From NCBI GenBank assembly GCA_035315065.1, contig DATFYM010000200.1, positions 1 through 41,985 of the forward strand: a stretch of DNA of 41,985 nucleotides, written 5' to 3'. This stretch comes from DATFYM01 sp035315065 (GTDB lineage: Bacteria; Acidobacteriota; Terriglobia; UBA7540). Position numbers and translations under genes: made by a program. Shown here one piece after another: positions 23,344 through 32,034 of this stretch. The notes beneath the pieces were generated by a model. That model did not search any database and was not told where the DNA came from. It worked only from the letters and a program-made list of their open reading frames with translations. Every line of letters begins with the position of its first letter. Positions within the stretch are counted from its first letter, which is position 1.

Positions 23344-24661
23344 CGTGTCCCGCGCCGTCGGATGTCAAACGAATCGGCTGGCCGCCGGCAACCTGCTTAA
23401 TGTATAGATCCGGCTCACCATCGAGGCTGCGATCGGAGGCATAAGCAACCAGTTTGCCGTCGGGCGACAGGGCCGCGAAGTCCGAGAGTCCGGGATCAGC
23501 GGTGAGCCGAGTCACTTTCCAGGGAGTCGGCGAGGCCTGGGGACCGTGCAGCCACCGATCCCGTAGCCCGCTTACATTTAGAGCCAGAAGCAAGGTCAAT
23601 AGTGCTGCCAAGGCCAGCGTGACAATCCCGACGATAGTCCATGCTCGCCGTCGAGGGCGAAGGGGAACCGCCTCCTTGAAGGTGGTCGCTTGCCTTGAAT
23701 CTGAATCACGCTTCAGGCGCTTCAGGTCGGCGCGCAGTTCTGCCGCCGTCTGGCAACGCAGGTCGCGGTCCTTCTCCAGCGCCTTGGTGATGATCCGGTC
23801 GAGCTCGCCAGGAAGCCGTGGATTCAAGCTGGTGATCGGCGTGGGGGCCCGATTCAGGATCGCGTCATGGATCATGGCCGTGGTGGGCCCGGCGAACGCT
23901 ATCCGCCCCGTGGCCATCTCGTAGAGCACGACGCCGAAACTGAACAGGTCGGTGCGCGTGTCTATTTCCTCGCCCCGCGCTTGCTCCGGTGACATGTAAG
24001 CGACAGTGCCTACGGCGGCGCCTGGGGCGGTAAGTTGGTCGAGGTCAATGGACGCCGTGGGCGTCTCCTCGACCACCCCCTTGCCCCCTCCTGAACCAGG
24101 AGGGGAGTCGTTTGTTATTTCCCTCCTCGCTGAGGAGGGGGTGAGGGGGTGGTGTGTCAGCTTCGCCAACCCAAAATCCAGAATCTTCGCCACTCCCTGC
24201 TTGGTGACGAAAATATTTGCCGGCTTGATGTCCCGGTGGATGATCCCTTTCGCATGCGCCGCGTCCAGCGCGTCGGCGATCTGAATGCCCAGCTCCAGCG
24301 CCGTATCGAACGGTAGGGGAAGGCTCTGCCCTCCCGCGGGAGTGCCGAGCGCTCCCCTACCTACCGCGATCCTATGTTTCAGCGTCTGCCCTTCCAAGTA
24401 CTGCATGGCGATGAAGGGCTTGCCGTCATGCTCGCCGATCTCGTAGATGGTGCAGATATGGGGATGATCGAGCGCCGAGGCGGCACGCGCTTCGCGCTGA
24501 AACCGTTCGAGGGCTTGATGGTCCTGGGTCATGCCCTCGGGCAGGAACTTGAGGGCGACGAACCGGCCAAGTTTGGTGTCCTCGGCCTTGTAGACCACAC
24601 CCATTCCGCCGCCGCCGAGCTTCTCCACGATGTGATAGTGGGAAACCGTTGTTCCGATCAT
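23324..24661 (-). CDS. Ser/Thr protein kinase, membrane-anchored, with start of PD40 propeller
   Basis: Hanks-type kinase with all catalytic signatures: glycine loop KLGGGGMGVVYKAED (14-28), Lys38 in VALKFL, catalytic HRDIKPAN (142-149), DFGLAKL (162-168), SPEQARG (224-230). A transmembrane helix lies at about 341-362 (WTIVGIVTLALAALLTLL), then the propeller begins (FAALSPDGKLVAYASDRS) but the frame ends early at 23324. Two repeat-encoded inserts interrupt the usual kinase sequence without breaking the frame: residues about 101-117 between the hinge and helix E region, and about 170-197 between DFG and the activation-segment end. ATG at 24659-24661 fits the family start (MIGTTVSHYHI). The kinase domain could still work if the inserts form loops. 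Confidence 0.92.
   Translation of the reverse strand: MIGTTVSHYHIVEKLGGGGMGVVYKAEDTKLGRFVALKFLPEGMTQDHQALERFQREARAASALDHPHICTIYEIGEHDGKPFIAMQYLEGQTLKHRIAVGRGALGTPAGGQSLPLPFDTALELGIQIADALDAAHAKGIIHRDIKPANIFVTKQGVAKILDFGLAKLTHHPLTPSSARREITNDSPPGSGGGKGVVEETPTASIDLDQLTAPGAAVGTVAYMSPEQARGEEIDTRTDLFSFGVVLYEMATGRIAFAGPTTAMIHDAILNRAPTPITSLNPRLPGELDRIITKALEKDRDLRCQTAAELRADLKRLKRDSDSRQATTFKEAVPLRPRRRAWTIVGIVTLALAALLTLLLALNVSGLRDRWLHGPQASPTPWKVTRLTADPGLSDFAALSPDGKLVAYASDRSLDGEPDLYIKQVAGGQPIRLTSDGAGHDAGFFP
24072..24153. repeat. Palindromic element inside the kinase activation segment
   Basis: Outer arms of 21 nt (24072-24092 and 24133-24153) match in 19 positions. Two inner hairpins sit between them (ctcctg/caggag and ccctcctc/gaggaggg). 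On the minus strand it encodes about 27 residues (residues 170-197 of the kinase) that are absent from usual family sequences. Confidence 0.85.
24313..24360. repeat. 48-bp palindromic element inside the kinase
   Basis: An imperfect palindrome centred on cccgcggg, with outer arms gtagggga/tcccctac. It is exactly 16 codons long and supplies the stretch GRGALGTPAGGQSLPLP (about 101-117), where related kinases run directly from HRIA to the next helix. Confidence 0.85.
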
Positions 24662-24917
24662 GATTTGGGAGGCGCGCCGAGCACCAAACAAATCTTAGCA
24701 CGACAGGTCGAACACTATGTCAACAAGTCGGAGGCTCTCGAAGGCCGCCGCCGGATCGCAGGTTGGGACGAGTCCCTAACGTATCGCCAGCTACTCGGAA
24801 AGTGAGCTTTGTATGATAATCAGGGATGATCCTAGGCGTCCAGAATGGAAATGACGCTGAACATGCAGGTGATTGAAATTGAGTGAAAGCCGAGTACGGC
24901 TGTGATGGGAGGCGGTT
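24662..24917. other. Divergent intergenic region, kinase / glycosidase
   Basis: It holds the promoters of two divergent genes. A good ribosome site (gggaggcggtt) precedes the glycosidase ATG. No repeat or small gene was recognised. Confidence 0.5.
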
Positions 24918-27104
24918 ATGGCTTCTGGCATCCAGACCCGAGTCTGGGGAATCTGCTTTGCAATCGGCGCACTCTGTTTCGTGGCGAACAAGGGAAATGC
25001 GCAGAACATCGTCATCGATGCGGCGCCCTCGCACGTGGTGAATTCGTTTAGTCCTTTCCAGGCGTTGGGTGGCGCAATCGATCGGCTAAGAGCGGGCACA
25101 GGCGCCCCCTCCGCCGAAAACCGGCGCCCCACCAAAGAGGAAATCGAAAAGAACACGGATACTTTGCTGGTCGCTCCGGTCCTCAATGAGATTCTGGGTG
25201 CGGGATGGCAACCGGTGACCTATCGTCAGAATACCGAGCTGATGGTCGAGGCATGGCATTGGAACGCGCGGGGAACCTGGAGCAATGCGGCGAAGCAAGA
25301 GGGCTACTTTACGGGAAGCGCCGTGCCTACGGAGACGATTCGTCACTCCTGGGCTTACCCGCTTCCGCATCGCGGCTTCAGTCGAGGTGACGGAAACGGC
25401 TGGTCACGGCTGACCGATGGCGACCCGAAGTCATACTGGAAAAGCAATCCGTACTTGACCCAGTCATTCACTGGCGAGGACGACTCTCTGCACCCGCAGT
25501 GGGTGATCATCGATCTAGGCGCGAAGGTGGACGTCAACGCCATTCGGATTGCGTGGGCCAACCCGTACGCGCGGCGTTATGCGGTTCAGTTTTGGACGGG
25601 CGATCTGGAGCCATTCTATGACGGGACAACCAAGGGCACATGGCAAACGTTCCCCAAGGGAATCGTCACGGATGGCAAGGGTGGAACCGTCCCGCTGAAA
25701 CTGGTTTCGTGGATGGTCCCCGTGCAGTACCTCCGCATCTGGATGACGGAGTCTTCCAACACCTGCGACACGCACGGCTCGTCAGACAAGCGCAACTGCG
25801 TGGGGTACGCCATCAACGAACTTTACGTTGGGACGCTCTCGGCGGATGGCCGGTTCACCGACGTTGTCAGGCATGTGCCAAGCCGCGAGCAAACTGTCAC
25901 CTGGCCTTCCTCAGTTGACCCGTGGCACGCGGCATCCGATCTTGACTATTCGCGGGGAGATCAAATTGGATTCGATTTATTTTTCACCAGCGGCATCACA
26001 CGCGGGCTTCCCACCATGGTGCCGATTGCGATGTTGTACGCGACGCCGGAGGATGCCGCGGCTGAGATTGCCTATCTTTATAAGCGCCGCTATCCGATCT
26101 CCCGGATCGAGATGGGAGAAGAGGCCGACGGGCAGCACATGCTTCCCGAGGATTACGGCGCCCTATACCTGCAATTTGCCACAGCCATTCATCGTCTCGT
26201 CCCCCAGGCAAAGCTGGGAGGGCCGGCTTTCGAGGGAACGTTCGGCGACGTCGAAGTCTGGCCCGACGCGGCAGGACGCGTCTCGTGGCTCGGCCGGTTC
26301 CTGGATTACCTCCAAGCGCATGGCCATTTGAACGACTTCACGTTTTTTTCATTCGAGCACTATCCTTTCCAGGACCAGAAGACTCCTGTTACCTGGACTG
26401 ACCTCTTCAAGGAGCCGGGATTTGTCAGCCACGTCGTTCAAGCATGGAAAGACAACGGTCTGCCGCCGAACGTTCCCTTCTTTATGACCGAGGGCAACTG
26501 GGGCGGACGTTCCGGGCCGTCCGACGTCAAGGGCGCTCTCTGGCTGGCCGATTACGTCGGCTCCATGATGACTGCGGGCGCGAGCGGCACTTTCTATTTC
26601 CACTACATGCCATCGCCCGGCGGGCGGGGCGGCTTCCTATTGCTCGACAGAGACTACAGCGTCATCGCCTATCCGCCGCAGTACATCGCGGCGCAGGTGA
26701 TTACCAGGGAGTGGGTCCAACCGGTCGATTCACCTCACCGGCTCTTTAAGGTATCGAGTGACGTCACCGACGCATCTGGGAATCTGCTGGTCACCGCCTA
26801 TGCCGTCGAGCGGCCGGACGGACAGCGGTCCCTGATGCTCATCAACAAGGATCACGAGAATGATCACGCTGTGAAAGTGGTTCTTGCGGACTCGGAAACC
26901 AAGCGCGACCGCTGTTTCTCCGGCCTTGTGGACCGGATAACTTTTGGAGATGCCGAATACCAGTGGCACGCAGAAGGGACGAGCGGTCGCGCGGACCCGG
27001 ACGGCCCACCTTCAAAGTCGACGATCACGGGTGGTGCGGAAACGCTCTACCAGCTTCCCAAGGCATCAATCATCGTGTTGCGCGGACGGATCGGGAAGCG
27101 GTAG
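24918..27104 (+). CDS. Secreted glycoside hydrolase (clan-A like) with discoidin domain
   Basis: 728 residues with a signal peptide (ICFAIGALCFVANKGNAQ). At about 155-280 a F5/8 type C (discoidin-like) carbohydrate-binding domain reads WSRLTDGDPKSYWKSNPYL, then WVIIDLGAKVDVNAIRIAWA. The following TIM-barrel-like half has the two acidic residues expected of a retaining clan-A enzyme: acid/base candidates Glu401/Glu402 in RIEMGEEADGQH and nucleophile candidate Glu525 in PFFMTEGNWG. This is closest in feel to GH39/GH44-type enzymes, but the family is not settled from motifs. A C-terminal beta domain follows (LVTAYAVERPDGQRSLMLIN). Role: extracellular polysaccharide degradation, probably plant or microbial glycans. 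It is a single gene. Confidence 0.75.
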   Translation: MASGIQTRVWGICFAIGALCFVANKGNAQNIVIDAAPSHVVNSFSPFQALGGAIDRLRAGTGAPSAENRRPTKEEIEKNTDTLLVAPVLNEILGAGWQPVTYRQNTELMVEAWHWNARGTWSNAAKQEGYFTGSAVPTETIRHSWAYPLPHRGFSRGDGNGWSRLTDGDPKSYWKSNPYLTQSFTGEDDSLHPQWVIIDLGAKVDVNAIRIAWANPYARRYAVQFWTGDLEPFYDGTTKGTWQTFPKGIVTDGKGGTVPLKLVSWMVPVQYLRIWMTESSNTCDTHGSSDKRNCVGYAINELYVGTLSADGRFTDVVRHVPSREQTVTWPSSVDPWHAASDLDYSRGDQIGFDLFFTSGITRGLPTMVPIAMLYATPEDAAAEIAYLYKRRYPISRIEMGEEADGQHMLPEDYGALYLQFATAIHRLVPQAKLGGPAFEGTFGDVEVWPDAAGRVSWLGRFLDYLQAHGHLNDFTFFSFEHYPFQDQKTPVTWTDLFKEPGFVSHVVQAWKDNGLPPNVPFFMTEGNWGGRSGPSDVKGALWLADYVGSMMTAGASGTFYFHYMPSPGGRGGFLLLDRDYSVIAYPPQYIAAQVITREWVQPVDSPHRLFKVSSDVTDASGNLLVTAYAVERPDGQRSLMLINKDHENDHAVKVVLADSETKRDRCFSGLVDRITFGDAEYQWHAEGTSGRADPDGPPSKSTITGGAETLYQLPKASIIVLRGRIGKR

Positions 27105-27239
27105 CAAGGCTGGCAGGCCGCACGCGTGCTCAAGACCGAAGCAAAGATCGGTCCGCGTAAACGGCCAGGTGCCGTCAAATGTGAACACTGCAGGGTGGGC
27201 GCCCCCAGCGACGCCGACACCTTTCAGTGCGTCCACCTT

Positions 27240-27338
27240 GAAGCAATTGGCACATGAAAGGGCGTCTTTACCTTTGCCTTTTGCCCTTTGCCTTTTGATT
27301 TAGCTTTACCCTTCACCCTTTACCCTTTAACCTTTACC
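27240..27338. repeat. Pyrimidine-rich degenerate tandem array upstream of waaA
   Basis: The word cctttgccttttgcc is iterated, grading into ttacccttcacccttta and ttaacctttacc. The array ends exactly at the waaA GTG. The same word family occurs at 41695-41730. The preceding 27105-27239 shows no gene. Confidence 0.75.
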
Positions 27339-28637
27339 GTGTATCTGTTATACAGCTTCTTGTTCACCGTGGGCGCCATTGTGAGTGCGCCCTACTACCT
27401 ATGGCGCTATCGTGGACGGCGGTACGGGGCGGAAGGCTGGCGCGAGCGGCTGGGGTGGCTGCCGACTTCCTATCAGCAGACTGCTCCCGGAGCCATTTGG
27501 GTCCACGCGGTCTCGGTGGGTGAGACGCTGGCCGTCGCGGGTTTGGTGCGAGAGCTTCAGCAGCGCTATCCGGAGCGGAAGGTTTTCCTGAGCCACGTCA
27601 CGCCTACCGGCCGAGCCACCGGGGAGAGTCGCTTACCCGATGTGGCAGGGCGCTTTTACCTTCCGCTGGACTGGCGTTGGTCGGTGGAGCGAGTTCTGCG
27701 GCGGATTCAGCCCGGCCTGCTGGTGATTGCTGAGACCGAGTTGTGGCCGAATCTGCTTCGGGCGACACACGATTTCGGAGCGCGGGTGGCGCTGGTGAAC
27801 GCCCGGCTCTCCGAGCGCTCGTGCCGGGGCTACCGCCGGCTGCGGCCGTTCATGCGGCGAGTCCTCGCCCATGTCGACTGCGTGTGTGCTCAAAGCCCGG
27901 CCGGCGCTGAGCGTTTTTGCCTGATCGGCGCTGCGCCAAGCCGTGTGGTCGTAACTGGCAACCTGAAGTTTGACGCTAAACCTCCCGCGTTGGGCGTGTT
28001 GCCGGAGCGCCTGCAAAGGGCCCTGCAAAATGCTGCCCGCAGCCCCGTGCTGGTCGCGGCAAGCACTATGCCTGGTGAGGAGGAGCCAGTACTCGACGCC
28101 TGGAAAGCCGTTCGACAGCGGCACGTGAGGGCGTTGATGATCCTGGCCCCTCGCCACCCGAATCGATGCGAAACGGTCGGCCAGATGCTTCTTTCGCGCC
28201 GGGTCAGCTTCTTCCGTCGCACCGAGCTCCAGGAGAGCGAAACCGAGTTAACCTCTCAATTGGCCACGGCTGACGTCCTGCTGCTGGATACGATCGGCGA
28301 ACTGGCCGGACTCTTCCAGGTGGCCGACGTGGTCTTTATGGGGGGCAGCCTGGTTCCGACCGGCGGGCACAACCTGCTCGAGGCCGCCTACTGGGCCAAG
28401 GCCGTCATCTTCGGGCCGCACATGGAGAACTTCCGCGATACGGCGGAGCTTTTTCTCGCTGAGCACGCTGCCTTTCAGGTGCAGGATTCGGATGGGTTGG
28501 CTCGAGGCCTCCTGAGTCTTCTCGGCGACACCGACTTGCGCAACCAGACGGGCCGGCAAGCTAAGCAGGTTCTGGAGCGGGAATCCGGTGCCACACGACG
28601 TGTTTTGGATCAACTGGCTTCGTTGCTCGCAATGTAG
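27339..28637 (+). CDS. waaA: 3-deoxy-D-manno-octulosonic acid (Kdo) transferase
   Basis: Transfers Kdo from CMP-Kdo to lipid IVA at the inner membrane, starting the LPS core. 432 residues from a GTG. An N-terminal membrane anchor is present (VYLLYSFLFTVGAIVSAPYY). The general-base Glu62 lies in IWVHAVSVGETLAV, LLVIAETELWPNLL is conserved, and the GT-B C-terminal half has FMGGSLVPTGGHNLLE, binding the nucleotide sugar. An earlier in-frame ATG (27288) would put the start inside the repeat and add an odd leader, so the GTG is preferred. It opens the LPS cluster, with lpxK next after a palindromic spacer. Confidence 0.95.
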   Translation: MYLLYSFLFTVGAIVSAPYYLWRYRGRRYGAEGWRERLGWLPTSYQQTAPGAIWVHAVSVGETLAVAGLVRELQQRYPERKVFLSHVTPTGRATGESRLPDVAGRFYLPLDWRWSVERVLRRIQPGLLVIAETELWPNLLRATHDFGARVALVNARLSERSCRGYRRLRPFMRRVLAHVDCVCAQSPAGAERFCLIGAAPSRVVVTGNLKFDAKPPALGVLPERLQRALQNAARSPVLVAASTMPGEEEPVLDAWKAVRQRHVRALMILAPRHPNRCETVGQMLLSRRVSFFRRTELQESETELTSQLATADVLLLDTIGELAGLFQVADVVFMGGSLVPTGGHNLLEAAYWAKAVIFGPHMENFRDTAELFLAEHAAFQVQDSDGLARGLLSLLGDTDLRNQTGRQAKQVLERESGATRRVLDQLASLLAM

Positions 28638-28638
28638 C

Positions 28639-28745
28639 GCGGGCGTCCCGCCCGCCATGGAGTGCGGCAGCGGAGCTGCCGCCTCTTCGTTTTGCGAGAG
28701 CTAGCTTGCTGGCTCGTCAAGGCGGTAGCAGCGCGAATGCACTCC
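28639..28745. repeat. Compound palindromic element between waaA and lpxK
   Basis: Two perfect hairpins, gcgggcg/cgcccgc (28639-28655) and gcggcagc/gctgccgc (28664-28682), lie within or next to a larger pair ggagtgc (28659-28665) / gcactcc (28739-28745). The first resembles the hairpins of the element at 2860-2943. It begins 2 nt after the waaA stop, so it may also end transcription or stabilise the mRNA. Confidence 0.8.
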
Positions 28746-28824
28746 AACGGGTGGGCATCCCTTCGCTACGCTCAGGGCAGGCTTTGTGCACCCTGAGCGG
28801 CGGCGCAGAATCCGGTTTCGCGAC

Positions 28825-29892
28825 ATGAAAACTCTTTATCCGTTAGAGCCCCTGGCCGTCGGATTCAGGCTTGGAGTCGCTATTCGATCCTTCGCTTATC
28901 GCGAGGGTTGGCGCAAGACTCGGCGACTGGCACGGCCAGTGGTGAGCGTCGGAAACCTGACGTTGGGCGGCACCGGCAAGACGCCGCTGGTGGCTCTGGT
29001 GGCTTGCACGTTGGCAAAGATGGGATTGAGACCGGCTATCCTGACCCGCGGTTACCGGCGTCGCGCCGACGTCGACCTGGTTGCGCTGGAGCCCTGTGCG
29101 CCAGGCTGGAACCGAACGGCGGACCCGCGGGCGGTGGGTGACGAGCCGGCGCTCCTGGCCCGTTTGCTGCCGGAGGTTCCCATCGTCATTTCCTCGGACC
29201 GTTATCGGGCGGGACGCTTGGCTGAAGATCGCTTCGGTGCCGGCGCGCACATCCTCGATGATGGTTTTCAGCACCTGGCGTTGGCGCGTGATGTGGATAT
29301 CGTAGTGCTCGACGCCACTCGCGAACTTTCCGACTGGGCGCTCCTGCCCGCCGGCCGCCAGCGGGAGCCTTGTTCCGCCTTGGCTCGTGCTGACCTCGTG
29401 GTGCTGACGCGCACCGAGCTCGCCGATCCGTCCCCACTCGAGTGCCGCGTCCGGCAGGTCAATCCCAAGGTCCGGATCTTTCATGCTTCGACCAAGCTTT
29501 GTGGGCTGGTCGATGTCACGACTGACGAGCGCCACACGCCGGCGGCTCTGAAGGCCAGGCTCGGCCAGACCTTTTGGGCCTTTTGCGGCTTGGGTAATCC
29601 CGACGCCTTTTTCGCCGACCTCCGTGCCTGGGGCTTCACGGTGGCCGGAGAGACCGCCTTTCGCGATCACCACCTTTACCGCGGGGCTGAGTTGCTCGAC
29701 CTCGAAACGCGGGCGCTTCGGACGGGAGCGCCGGCACTTCTCACGACGGAGAAAGACGCGATGAATCTGCCGGCCGACGCCATGACTCGACCGCCGATCT
29801 TCGCCTGCGCCATCGAGCTGGAGTTGCGCGAGCCGCAAGCGCTCGAGCAAGAGCTGGCAACCCGCCTCGCTGCGCTGCGGATGGCCGATTGA
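28825..29892 (+). CDS. lpxK: Tetraacyldisaccharide 4'-kinase
   Basis: Phosphorylates the 4' position of the lipid A disaccharide precursor at the inner membrane, a step of the Raetz pathway. 355 residues from ATG 28825. An N-terminal amphipathic membrane-associating region is followed by the P-loop VGNLTLGGTGKTP (42-54). The Asp-rich catalytic region ILDDGFQHLALARD (about 142-155) and LLTTEKDAMNLP near the C-terminus are family hallmarks. It follows waaA in the same direction, as in many Gram-negatives. The 5' part of the frame upstream of 28825 belongs to the palindromic spacer. Confidence 0.95.
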   Translation: MKTLYPLEPLAVGFRLGVAIRSFAYREGWRKTRRLARPVVSVGNLTLGGTGKTPLVALVACTLAKMGLRPAILTRGYRRRADVDLVALEPCAPGWNRTADPRAVGDEPALLARLLPEVPIVISSDRYRAGRLAEDRFGAGAHILDDGFQHLALARDVDIVVLDATRELSDWALLPAGRQREPCSALARADLVVLTRTELADPSPLECRVRQVNPKVRIFHASTKLCGLVDVTTDERHTPAALKARLGQTFWAFCGLGNPDAFFADLRAWGFTVAGETAFRDHHLYRGAELLDLETRALRTGAPALLTTEKDAMNLPADAMTRPPIFACAIELELREPQALEQELATRLAALRMAD

Positions 29893-30195
29893 CAACGGCA
29901 GGAGTCAAAATTTGGACTGTCTAGCCTAGTACCTCGTACTTTAGGCTTGACGGAGTGCATGGCCGTGGGTTACACTTCGTTCTACCGACGGAGCTTCTGG
30001 CCTTGCCGCCATGGGCAAGGCCGTAAGGGTAGGGCTTGCCTTATCCTCTTTAGGGGTGATTCCGCGGAGCCGTCGGGCCGGGTTTCGGTAAGCCGTCAAC
30101 TTACCGTCTCCCGACGTGGACCAACTCGCGCTCCGGCATCGATCGCTGAGTCACTCCAACCTGCTCGAATCGGAGGAACTTAGGAGGAGAACAAA
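29893..30195 (+). other. Long structured 5' leader of the BON gene
   Basis: 303 nt without a gene. A perfect 9-bp hairpin lies at 29999-30022 (ggccttgcc, 6-nt loop). A nested stem lies at 30071-30116: outer cgtcggg/cccgacg, inner cggtaag/cttaccg around a 7-nt loop. A strong ribosome site (taggaggagaac) ends it. It could be a cis-regulatory or small RNA; no known riboswitch consensus was recognised. Confidence 0.45.
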
Positions 30196-30735
30196 ATGAG
30201 GCGAACAGCAATCCTGGGCTTGATCCTGCTGGGCGCGTCGATCATCACGCCCGGCATGGCATGGAGTAAGCAAAAGACGGTCCCTACAGATTCCTCGTAT
30301 CTGGTGCGAGAAGTAAGGCACGAACTGCGGATGCTGCCTTACCTTACCGTCTTCGACAATCTCGAGTTCAAGGTGGATGGCTACAACGTGGAATTGGACG
30401 GGGAAGTGGTAAATCCCGTTTTGAAGTCGGACGCGGAAAGCGTGGTGAAGAAGATCGAAGGGGTGGAGAGCGTCACCAACAACATCAAGGTTTTGCCGCT
30501 TTCCCCCAACGACGAGGCCCTGCGCCGGGCACTCTTCCGATCCATCTACGGCGAGCCGGCGCTGAGCCGGTATGCCTTGCAGGCGATTCCACCTATCCAC
30601 ATCATCGTTGAGAACGGTCACGTTACGCTGGTGGGAGTGGTCGCCAACGAAGCTGACAAGAACATCGCCAACATTCGGGCTAATAGCGTTCCGGGAGTGT
30701 TTTCGGTGAAGAACGATCTGGTTGTCGAGAAGTAG
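30196..30735 (+). CDS. Exported double-BON-domain protein
   Basis: A 179-residue exported protein with signal peptide (AILGLILLGASIITPGMAW). Two BON domains follow: about 35-95 (LVREVRHELRMLPYL, ending GVESVTNNIKVLP) and about 105-178 (LRRALFRSIYGEP, ending GVFSVKNDLVVEK). BON domains are linked to phospholipid or envelope binding (OsmY/Kbp types). AGGAGG sits 8-9 nt before the ATG. It sits inside the LPS cluster, which suggests an envelope stress or outer-membrane role. A long leader with hairpins precedes it, so it may be regulated after transcription. Confidence 0.88.
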   Translation: MRRTAILGLILLGASIITPGMAWSKQKTVPTDSSYLVREVRHELRMLPYLTVFDNLEFKVDGYNVELDGEVVNPVLKSDAESVVKKIEGVESVTNNIKVLPLSPNDEALRRALFRSIYGEPALSRYALQAIPPIHIIVENGHVTLVGVVANEADKNIANIRANSVPGVFSVKNDLVVEK

Positions 30736-30906
30736 TGACTCAGTATCGCCTTGATTGGAGCCCTGAGGCGAGGGGTCGGCTTCACGAGCCCTCCCCCGGG
30801 TAGAATGTGCTGACAATGTGGGACGAGGGGTGCGACCACCGGCGTACCCCTCGACACTGCACCTTGATGCTTCGCCCGAGCTGTCGGGCATGTCGAGAGC
30901 CATGAA

Positions 30907-32007
30907 TTGATCGTAAGAAGCAGTGGGCTGGCCAACCCTCAGAAGATTGTGGTGCGTGTCCCCAACTGGATTGGCGACGCGGTGATGTCGTTGCCGGCGC
31001 TGGAGGCCCTTCGCGCTCAGTACCCATCGGCCGAGATCACGGTGGTTGCCAAGCCGTGGGTAAGCGATTTGTACGATCACCATCCCGCGGTGGATCGCCA
31101 GATCGTCTACGATGCGGCTGGTGAACACCGCGGCTCGTCGGGCTTCCGCAAGCTCGTGGGCACGATCCGCGACGAGGACTTTGACGCCGCCATTCTTTTC
31201 CAGAACGCGCTCCAGGCGGCCTGGATGGCTTGGCGAGCTCGGATTCCGCAACGCATCGGCTACGCTCGCGACGGTCGCAGCCTGCTGTTGACCGAAGCTG
31301 TGGAAGCGCCGACCGCCTCGGCTTACGGCCACCAGGCCTACTATTACCTCCAGCTTCTTTTTCGCGCCGGGCTGATTGATAAGCCGGCGACAATCCGGGA
31401 GGTTCGGCTGAGGATTGAACCATCGGAGAAGGCTTGGGCGTCAAAACATCTCGAATCGCTGGGTCTGCGCGGTCCGCGTTTCTTGGTGGGACTGAATCCT
31501 GGCGCGTCCTTTGGCCCTGCCAAACGGTGGTTGCCGGAATACTTCGCGGACTTGGCGGACCGACTGATTGGCGCCTTGAATGCAGACGTGGTGGTGTTCG
31601 GCTCTGCAAAGGAGAGGCCACTGGCGGAGGAGATTGCCCACGCTATGGAGCACACCCCGACCATCGTGGCCGGTGACACTGCGCTGCGGGAGTTCATGGC
31701 CCTGCTCTCCCACTGCCGCCTCATCGTCAGCAACGATTCGGGTCCCATGCATTTGGCGGCCGCACTGGGGCTGCCTGTGGTCGCCATTTTCGGTTCCACC
31801 GATGAGCGCGCCACGGGGCCCATCAGTCCGCGTGCCCGGACCGTGAAAAAGCGGGTTCCTTGCAGCCCCTGCGGTTTGCGCGAGTGCCCCATCGATTTCC
31901 GTTGCATGAGGGGTTTGACGGTGGAGAGTGTCTTTCGCACCTGCCTCGAACTGGTGAAGGAGACGGGTGTCACACACGAAAGGGCAGCGGACGAAGATGA
32001 ACTCTGA
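30907..32007 (+). CDS. waaF: ADP-heptose:LPS heptosyltransferase II
   Basis: GT9 glycosyltransferase of 366 residues that adds the second heptose to the LPS inner core at the cytoplasmic face. Signature stretches: IVVRVPNWIGDAVMSLPAL near the N-terminus, GLNPGASFGPAKRW in the middle, and VSNDSGPMHLAAALGLP then AIFGSTD in the ADP-heptose-binding half; the tail PCSPCGLRECPIDFRCM is usual for WaaF. The start is a TTG at 30907; the only nearby ATG (30902) is out of frame and stops at once. The gmhB gene begins 28 nt after its stop. WaaC sits 2.2 kb downstream. Confidence 0.93.
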   Translation: MIVRSSGLANPQKIVVRVPNWIGDAVMSLPALEALRAQYPSAEITVVAKPWVSDLYDHHPAVDRQIVYDAAGEHRGSSGFRKLVGTIRDEDFDAAILFQNALQAAWMAWRARIPQRIGYARDGRSLLLTEAVEAPTASAYGHQAYYYLQLLFRAGLIDKPATIREVRLRIEPSEKAWASKHLESLGLRGPRFLVGLNPGASFGPAKRWLPEYFADLADRLIGALNADVVVFGSAKERPLAEEIAHAMEHTPTIVAGDTALREFMALLSHCRLIVSNDSGPMHLAAALGLPVVAIFGSTDERATGPISPRARTVKKRVPCSPCGLRECPIDFRCMRGLTVESVFRTCLELVKETGVTHERAADEDEL

Positions 32008-32034
32008 ATCGTCGCCCCATGACTCCGTGAAGCC

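Noticed and set aside
29893..30195. Cyclic-di-GMP riboswitch upstream of the BON gene
   Set aside because: Some stems look reminiscent, but the conserved core bases could not be matched by eye.
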